Assembly (NCBI RefSeq): GCF_005222705.1
Contig: NZ_STGF01000004.1
Span: 124,001-188,000, forward strand
Source: Paenibacillus sp. SY21-1
Lineage (GTDB): Bacteria; Bacillota; Bacilli; Paenibacillales; Paenibacillaceae
Reading direction: 5' to 3'
Length of the DNA stretch: 64,000 nt
The notes below the pieces were generated by a model. The model saw nothing but the letters and a program-made list of their open reading frames with translations. It made no database searches and was not told the DNA's origin. Of this stretch, positions 58,826 to 64,000 are shown piece by piece; position 1 is the stretch's first letter; each line of letters begins with the position of its first letter. Made by a program: the position numbers and the translations under genes.

Positions 58826-59047
58826 TTGAAAAAGGCCTCTAAACAGCCTGAATTGATGGCATTTGCAGCAAAATGTCGATCGTTTCTTTGGCCCTTTTAT
58901 GTGCCTGCCCATTAGAGGCCTCCGTTCACGAATCAGGAAAAAGCATAAGCAGAATGAACACAGTCACGCTTAATCGGCACGGAATCTCCGTTCGCATGCC
59001 GCCTATTCGGTAGCCAAATGTAGAGGGAGTTTTAATGTGAGAAGATG

Positions 59048-59205
59048 GTTTGGTTAAAAAAGTAACTGAAGGGGCTGATTTGAGATTTGTGGGAGGGGAT
59101 TAGGTTAAAAAAGTAAGTGTTGAAGTTGATTGGTGTTCGTAAAAGGAAAGAGGGTTAGATAAGCAACGAAAGAGGACGATTTGGCTTCCGAAAGTGGAGA
59201 GTAGG
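59048..59205. repeat. Possible array 3: three decayed 51-bp units
   Basis: GGTTAAAAAAGTAA at 59052, GGTTAAAAAAGTAA at 59103 and GGTTAGATAAGCAA at 59153 are 51 and 50 bp apart. They resemble the AGTAAGAAAAGTGA core of arrays 1 and 2, with the same period. The rest of the units has diverged. The relationship is likely but not proven. Confidence 0.5.
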
Positions 59206-59253
59206 GTCCAGAGGCAGCTAGGACCGGTGCCAGCCGGTTCATTCAAGCGCGAG

Positions 59254-59283
59254 AGGCGGCTGTGGTGAATCGCACAGCCGCCT
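59254..59283. terminator. Perfect hairpin downstream of the AraC-type regulator
   Basis: AGGCGGCTGTG and CACAGCCGCCT pair over 11 bp across an 8-base loop. Neither strand has a long T tract, so the stop may be weak. Confidence 0.45.
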
Positions 59284-59359
59284 TTGTTAGAACGATGCCG
59301 AAGAAAGCCATATTACATGCCGGATTCACAAACGAGGTTTCCTAATCAGGGCAAGCTGA

Positions 59360-61612
59360 TCAGGTCTCGCCGTCCTGCTGCAAAATTTGGTTCAGCCTCC
59401 ACTTGGAAGGGGTCACGCCGAAGCGTTTTTTGAACAGCGTTGTAAAGTAAGTGCTGCTGTTGTAGCCGCATTTCTCGGCAATGATTCGAATGTCGAGCTC
59501 GCGCTCGGCGGCCAGCATATCCCGTGCATGCTCCAGCCTGACCAGGTTCACGAAGTCGGGGAAGCTGCTGCCTGTAGCTTCGGTAATCAGCTTGCTTAAA
59601 TAGGAAGGGCTGATGGCCAGCTTGTCGGCCAGCCCGTTCAAGGAAAGCGTCTGATCGCTATATTGCTTGCGAATAAAGCCGATCGCTTCGCCTGCTACGC
59701 TCCGCGTTTGCACCGCGTTCAGCTCGCTCAGCTTGCCGTACGCATCATAGCACAGGCGCTCCAGCCACGAGCGCAGCTCCGCATAGCTCTGCGCGCGCCA
59801 GATGCGCTGATAATGATCCAGGAAATCGGAGTGGCGCAGCAAGCTCTCGGCCAGACCGGTGTCGGCCATTTTTTTAAGCTCGGACGCAAGCCGCGACAAA
59901 GCGATAGTCGCCTGCTCCGCCCTGTAGCTGCATGCGACCGCCAGCAGGCGGTCAATGGCGTCAGGAATGAGCTCCTGCTGGCGGTTCCGTACAATTTGCA
60001 GCACGGCCTCGACGGTGCTGTCGGGGAGCGGGCTGCTGTTTAAGTGGATAATATCATCCGCGTAAATAACGGGATTGCTTGCGTGCAGCTTGACGTGCTG
60101 CAGACTGTCGCTTGCTTCATCGTAGAGCTGCTTGAGCTGCCCGGAATCCGTGGCGAGTCTGCTGATGCCGATGGAGCAGCGGATATCGGACCATTGCGAA
60201 ATCCGCTCGGCAAAAGCTTCCCAACGCTCGCGAAACGCGCCGTAATTGCCGAAGCTTCCGCTTTCCGTTTCGCTTACGATGAGCACAGCCGCCCCCTCAT
60301 GCGGAAAAAAGCCGCGGCATGTTCCGGCCCCGTCGAACAACTGCTCCGCTAGTCGCGGCAAATCCCGCCACGCTTTGGCGGGGAAGTCCGCCGTTTCGTC
60401 CAAGGCAGCTCCATGTATCACGGCAACGCAAAAAGCAAACATGCCTGCGGATTCATCCAGCCGCGGCAGCGCGGACGGGACATGCTCGCCCGCCCGGTAA
60501 GGGGAGGTCAGCCAGCGGAGCAGGGCGCTGTCTTCATTCTCGCGTTGAAGCTCGCCGATGCGCCCGGCTATTTTCTCCAGCTCCCGGTTGGCCTCATGAA
60601 AGCCGGCGCCGTGCGAGAAGGCAAGCTGGTCCTCGGACAGGTTGCGAATCGTTCCGAATAAAGCCCCGACCGGCTTGTACATCCGGTAGGAAACAAAAGC
60701 CGCCGTTGCAGAGGCCGCTGCGAGCAGCGCCACGCACAGCCCTACCATCATATTGCGCGCGCTCGCAATGTCGCGGACGCTGTTTTTGTAAGACGTTTCA
60801 GATACAAACCACAGCCCGCCTGCCTGCGCTTGCCGATAGGTGATCAGCTTTTTCCCATCCTCCGCCTTATCCCACACGAGCGTGCCCGAAATGCCGCTAT
60901 CCGAGACGATCCGGCGCAGAAGCTCATCCTCAAAAACAGCGGGCGTTCCGCTCTGCATGAGAATACGCCGCTCGGCGTTGATGACGGCATATTGCGTATC
61001 GCCGGCATCGCTCGGGTTAAATAAATTTTCCTGAAGCTTGCGCAGGTTAATTGTCATGGCAATCGCTCCGTTATACTCGCTTGTGCTGAAGGCCCGGTCG
61101 TTGTAGAACGTCGTCATCATCGTTTCGGCCTGACCGTTATTAAGCGTTGCCTCCCAGACATACGGAGATTCCCTGATTTCGCTGTCCCTGACTCTTTCGA
61201 ACAGCCCCCGCTTGGCCGCCGAGCTGAGCGGATTGTTCTCGAACATCATGGCCGGCCCGTCCGCGCCGAGAATATATGCGTTTTCAAGAAACGCGTTAAC
61301 CGTCAGCGTGCCGCGAATCTGGCTGAGCGCGCTGTAGAGCTGCTCGCTCCAGCTGTTGTCGCCGCTTTGCATGACGGTATAAATGTTAGGGTTATGGTAA
61401 AAGTCCATCGTGTAATTTTGCACCATGTCCATATATTTTATGAATACGGTTTCTGTATTAAGCAGTACGGCTTCGTTGGCCTTGTTGACATTGTCGATCG
61501 TTTTGTCCCTGAACCAGAAGAACAGCACGCTGGCCAGCACCAGCACCGAACAAATCGATATCAACGTCAAGCTAAGGAAAAATCTGATTTGCAGCCGTTT
61601 CTCTCCCGTCAT
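59360..61612 (-). CDS. Membrane-anchored AraC-type transcriptional regulator
   Basis: This 750-residue one-component sensor-regulator has TM1 at about residues 11-31, an extracellular dCACHE-like sensor of about 240 residues, a second TM near 290-310 (MMVGLCVALLAAASATAAFV), a cytoplasmic middle part, and a C-terminal AraC HTH. The HTH contains DQTLSLNGLADKLAISPSYL and the signature CGYNSSTYFTTLFKKRFGVT. The ATG at 61612 has AAAGGGGCG 8 bases upstream. It combines the roles of a YesM/YesN pair without phosphotransfer. It lies between the minus-strand importer operon and the divergent GH43 gene; both are probable targets. Confidence 0.92.
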   Translation of the reverse strand: MTGEKRLQIRFFLSLTLISICSVLVLASVLFFWFRDKTIDNVNKANEAVLLNTETVFIKYMDMVQNYTMDFYHNPNIYTVMQSGDNSWSEQLYSALSQIRGTLTVNAFLENAYILGADGPAMMFENNPLSSAAKRGLFERVRDSEIRESPYVWEATLNNGQAETMMTTFYNDRAFSTSEYNGAIAMTINLRKLQENLFNPSDAGDTQYAVINAERRILMQSGTPAVFEDELLRRIVSDSGISGTLVWDKAEDGKKLITYRQAQAGGLWFVSETSYKNSVRDIASARNMMVGLCVALLAAASATAAFVSYRMYKPVGALFGTIRNLSEDQLAFSHGAGFHEANRELEKIAGRIGELQRENEDSALLRWLTSPYRAGEHVPSALPRLDESAGMFAFCVAVIHGAALDETADFPAKAWRDLPRLAEQLFDGAGTCRGFFPHEGAAVLIVSETESGSFGNYGAFRERWEAFAERISQWSDIRCSIGISRLATDSGQLKQLYDEASDSLQHVKLHASNPVIYADDIIHLNSSPLPDSTVEAVLQIVRNRQQELIPDAIDRLLAVACSYRAEQATIALSRLASELKKMADTGLAESLLRHSDFLDHYQRIWRAQSYAELRSWLERLCYDAYGKLSELNAVQTRSVAGEAIGFIRKQYSDQTLSLNGLADKLAISPSYLSKLITEATGSSFPDFVNLVRLEHARDMLAAERELDIRIIAEKCGYNSSTYFTTLFKKRFGVTPSKWRLNQILQQDGET

Positions 61613-61756
61613 AGCAATCGCCCCTTTATGGTTACTACTATACACATTTTAGGCCGAGAAGTTAACAGCTGTCTGAGGAAAGATATAGACAGAATGATCA
61701 TGTATGTATAAAAAATAAGAAAATGAACAAGAAAGTTTCAAGATTATGATGTTTTT

Positions 61757-61784
61757 TTGAACTATACTTGTATGTGCTTACAAT
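61757..61784 (+). promoter_or_regulatory. Promoter of the second GH43 gene
   Basis: TTGAAC, a 16-bp spacer and TACAAT lie about 27 bases before the ATG. T-rich and A-rich tracts upstream may hold regulator sites, but no clear repeat was found. The GTCG direct repeat of region 2 is absent. Confidence 0.55.
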
Positions 61785-61810
61785 TTGAACGCTACTAGGA
61801 GGAGAAGCGC

Positions 61811-63382
61811 ATGCGCAAGTTCGAAAATCCCATTCTGCCCGGCTTTTATCCCGATCCGTCGGCTATTCGTGTTGGTGATGATTATTATCTGGTTACGTCC
61901 AGCTTTGAGTTTTTTCCCGGCGTGCCGATTTTTCATAGCAAGGATTTGGTGAATTGGCGCCAACTGGGGCATGTTCTTGATCGTCCTTCCCAGCTGAATC
62001 TGGACGGCGCCGATCCCTCGCGGGGCATCTGGGCCCCGACGCTTCGTTACCATAACGGTCTTTTCTATATGATCACGACGTTCGTCGACAATGAGAAGGA
62101 ATGCCATAATTTTTATGTTACCGCAACCGATCCCGCAGGCGACTGGTCCGATCCGGTATGGCTGGACGATGCGCCCGGCATCGATCCGTCGCTGTTTTTT
62201 GACGAGGACGGAAGGGTTTATTATACGGGGAACCGCGTGCCGCCCGAAGGTCAAGAGTATCCGAAGCACATGGATATCTGGCTGCAGGAGCTGGATTTGA
62301 CGAGCGGGAAGCTGATCGGAGAGAAAAAAAGCATATGGCAAGGCGCGCTCAAAGTGGCTCATGCCCAGGAAGGGCCTCATGTGTACAAAATCGGCAAGTG
62401 GTATTATCTGCTGATTGCCGAAGGCGGCACGGGGCATACGCATGCGATTACGATCGCCCGCAGCGAATCGGTAGCCGGTCCTTATGAGGGCTACAAAGGG
62501 AACCCGATTTTGACGCATCGCCATTTGGGACGCGGTTATCCGATCGTGAACGTCGGCCACGGCGAGCTGATTGAAACCCAGAACGGCGAATGGTGGATGC
62601 TCTGTCTTGCGTCCCGCCCTTACGGCGGCTATTTCCGCAACCTTGGTCGCGAAACCTTTCTGGTTCCCGTCATTTGGGAGCAGGAATGGCCGGTTGTCAA
62701 CCCCGGCAAAGGCATCATCGAGGAGGTAGCCGACGTGCCGGACTTGCCGGAAACGCCTTGGCCGCAGCTCCCCGCGCGCGACGATTTCGACCAGCCGGAG
62801 CTTGCGCCGATCTGGAATTTCCTGCGCACTCCGCGCGGAGATTACTGGAGCCTGACGGACAATCCGGGCTCGCTGCGGCTGCGGCTCAAGGCGGAATCGA
62901 TCGCCAGGATCGAGAATCCCGCCTTTGTCGGACGGAGACAGCAGCACATGAGCTTCCGCGCCGCCACGGCGATGCGCTTCTCCCCTAAGGAGAATGGAGA
63001 CCGTGCAGGCATCGTCCTGCTGCAAAACGACGGCTTCCAGTTCCGCGTGGAATACGGCAGCTTCGGCGGCAGCACAGAAATCCGCTTCACCGCGCGGAAG
63101 TACGGGGAGGAAACGGTGGTTGCCTCGGCTCCGTACGCGGGAGAGAGCCTGGAGCTGCGGGCCGAGGCGAACGGACAGCAATACAGCTTTTTCTGGCGCG
63201 AAAGCGACGAGGAGTCGTGGCAGCCGCTTGGCTCTGCGGACGGCTCGGAGGTGCTGAGCACAGACAAAGCCGGAGGCTTCACGGGCGCATATATGGGCAT
63301 GTATGCGGCCGGCGAGAGTACAGACAGTCAACAGCGCTACGCCGATTTTGATTGGTTCAGCTATGAAGCCGTCGCGGAATAG
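61811..63382 (+). CDS. GH43 glycoside hydrolase (beta-xylosidase/arabinofuranosidase-like)
   Basis: This is a cytoplasmic 523-residue GH43 enzyme, a paralogue of the one at 10475. The catalytic residues are Asp15 (YPDPS, base), Asp125 (PGIDPS) and Glu187 (QEGPHVY, acid). The C-terminal beta-sandwich begins near residue 320 (FDQPELAPIWNFLRTPRG). It keeps the opening FENPILPGFYPDPSAIRVGD shared with its paralogue. AGGAGGAG stands before the ATG. It is divergent from the AraC-type regulator and is followed by a GH28 gene 25 bases later, which points to pectin or arabinan side chains. Xylose or arabinose specificity is undecided. Confidence 0.91.
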   Translation: MRKFENPILPGFYPDPSAIRVGDDYYLVTSSFEFFPGVPIFHSKDLVNWRQLGHVLDRPSQLNLDGADPSRGIWAPTLRYHNGLFYMITTFVDNEKECHNFYVTATDPAGDWSDPVWLDDAPGIDPSLFFDEDGRVYYTGNRVPPEGQEYPKHMDIWLQELDLTSGKLIGEKKSIWQGALKVAHAQEGPHVYKIGKWYYLLIAEGGTGHTHAITIARSESVAGPYEGYKGNPILTHRHLGRGYPIVNVGHGELIETQNGEWWMLCLASRPYGGYFRNLGRETFLVPVIWEQEWPVVNPGKGIIEEVADVPDLPETPWPQLPARDDFDQPELAPIWNFLRTPRGDYWSLTDNPGSLRLRLKAESIARIENPAFVGRRQQHMSFRAATAMRFSPKENGDRAGIVLLQNDGFQFRVEYGSFGGSTEIRFTARKYGEETVVASAPYAGESLELRAEANGQQYSFFWRESDEESWQPLGSADGSEVLSTDKAGGFTGAYMGMYAAGESTDSQQRYADFDWFSYEAVAE

Positions 63383-63407
63383 CCGTCAAATGCCGGAGGA
63401 GGGGAAG

Positions 63408-64000
63408 ATGGAAATGGAGCACAACATGGAGGCGTCGCCGTACCCGTACCCGCTGCCCGACATTCCGGCCATTCCAAGCCGCAGGTTTAACGTGACGGAG
63501 TTTGGAGCCGAGTCTGGCAGTCTCTCGCTTTGTACGGATGCGCTGCAGGAGGCGCTTGATGCATGCGCGAAGGAAGGGGGCGGCAAGGTTGTCATTCCGC
63601 CCGGCATTTGGCGTACGGGGCCTTTGCGCCTGCATAGCCGAATTGAGCTGCACGCGGAGCGTGGAGCACTTGTGTTGTTCGAGCCGCGGGCGGAGCTGTA
63701 TCCGCTCGTATCCTCGCATTTTGAAGGAGAATCCGCGATTCGCTGTCAGGCGCCGCTCGAAGGAGAAAATCTGGAGGATGTGGCGATTACCGGAGAAGGG
63801 ATCTTCGACGGCGGCGGGCATGGCTGGCGGCCGGTCAAACGTTTCAAGATGACGGACGATCAATGGAAGGCGCTGCTTGCTTCAGGCGGAGCGGTAAACG
63901 ATCAGGAAGCAATATGGTGGCCGTCGGCGGAAGCGATGGAAGGAGAGGCGCTGGTCAGGCAGCTTCGGCTCGTGGGAGAAAGCGCCATTGAGGCCTATTT
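63408..64000 (+). CDS. GH28 polygalacturonase-like enzyme, 5' part only
   Basis: The frame is open from 63408 to the window end (197 codons). GGAGGAGGGG precedes the ATG. The opening is that of GH28 pectin hydrolases: FNVTEFGAESGSLSLCTDAL, then GGGKVVIPPGIWRTGPLRLH, LHAERGALVLFEP and the right-handed beta-helix segment ITGEGIFDGGGHGWRPVKRF. No signal peptide is seen, so it probably acts inside the cell on imported oligogalacturonides or rhamnogalacturonan pieces. The catalytic Asp residues lie beyond the window. It is probably co-transcribed with the GH43 gene. Confidence 0.85.
   Translation, partial: MEMEHNMEASPYPYPLPDIPAIPSRRFNVTEFGAESGSLSLCTDALQEALDACAKEGGGKVVIPPGIWRTGPLRLHSRIELHAERGALVLFEPRAELYPLVSSHFEGESAIRCQAPLEGENLEDVAITGEGIFDGGGHGWRPVKRFKMTDDQWKALLASGGAVNDQEAIWWPSAEAMEGEALVRQLRLVGESAIEAY

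Larger units (their letters stand above)
58826..59359. other. Non-coding interval with a decayed 51-bp array and a hairpin
   Basis: No gene is visible. The interval contains three decayed 51-bp units (59048-59205) and a perfect 11-bp hairpin (59254-59283). The remainder shows nothing recognisable. Confidence 0.5.

Overview
The window looks like chromosomal DNA of a Paenibacillus-type Firmicute, roughly 50-55 % GC. The supporting signs are strong GGAGG-type ribosome binding sites, frequent GTG and TTG starts, several CUT1/Lpl-type sugar ABC importers encoded without an ATPase, YesM/YesN-like two-component pairs, a membrane-anchored AraC regulator, many cytoplasmic glycoside hydrolases and a long Wzx/Wzy exopolysaccharide operon. 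No rRNA, tRNA, phage or intact transposase gene was seen. The proposed functions come from reading the sequence only; no database search was possible.

Region 1 (1-9.9 kb): a MalFG-type permease pair whose binding protein must lie outside the window; a 51-bp-period intergenic repeat array; a GbsR/MarR-type regulator with a 15-residue tandem repeat near its N terminus; and, divergent from it, a Ugp-like importer (two permeases and a lipoprotein) followed by a HAD phosphatase, an EmrE-like SMR protein and a metallophosphoesterase. The junction between the two Ugp-like permeases is present in four tandem copies.

Region 2 (10-21 kb): a plant-cell-wall oligosaccharide island with a GH43 enzyme, a YesM-like histidine kinase and YesN-like regulator, an Lpl-type binding protein with two permeases, and a GH35/DUF5597-type enzyme. 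Three of its transcription units share an upstream pair of GTCG half-sites exactly 22 bp apart, with a TACAAT-like -10 box 36-37 bp downstream. This is probably the regulator's binding site.

Region 3 (21-24 kb): repeat-rich DNA with a MITE, two large inverted repeats, a GNAT acetyltransferase gene and a second 51-52-bp array of 24 copies.

Region 4 (24-33 kb): a LacI regulator, a FucI-like sugar isomerase, a two-subunit transketolase, an FGGY kinase and, beyond a second MITE, a DUF5060/DUF4038 (apiosidase-like) hydrolase. Together these could release and catabolise the branched sugar D-apiose by the transketolase route. A pentapeptide-repeat gene follows.

Region 5 (34-53 kb): an exopolysaccharide cluster with a chain-length regulator, BY-kinase, galU, priming sugar transferase, five glycosyltransferases, Wzy, an acyltransferase, Wzx, a pyruvyltransferase, manC and ugd. 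Two exported proteins of unknown function and an XRE regulator follow. Its enzymes predict a pyruvylated polymer containing mannose and glucuronic acid.

Region 6 (53-64 kb): a nitroreductase, a lone argC preceded by ARG-box-like sites, an Lpl-type importer on the minus strand with two strong cre-like sites, a membrane-bound AraC regulator, a second GH43 enzyme and the start of a GH28 polygalacturonase running off the end.
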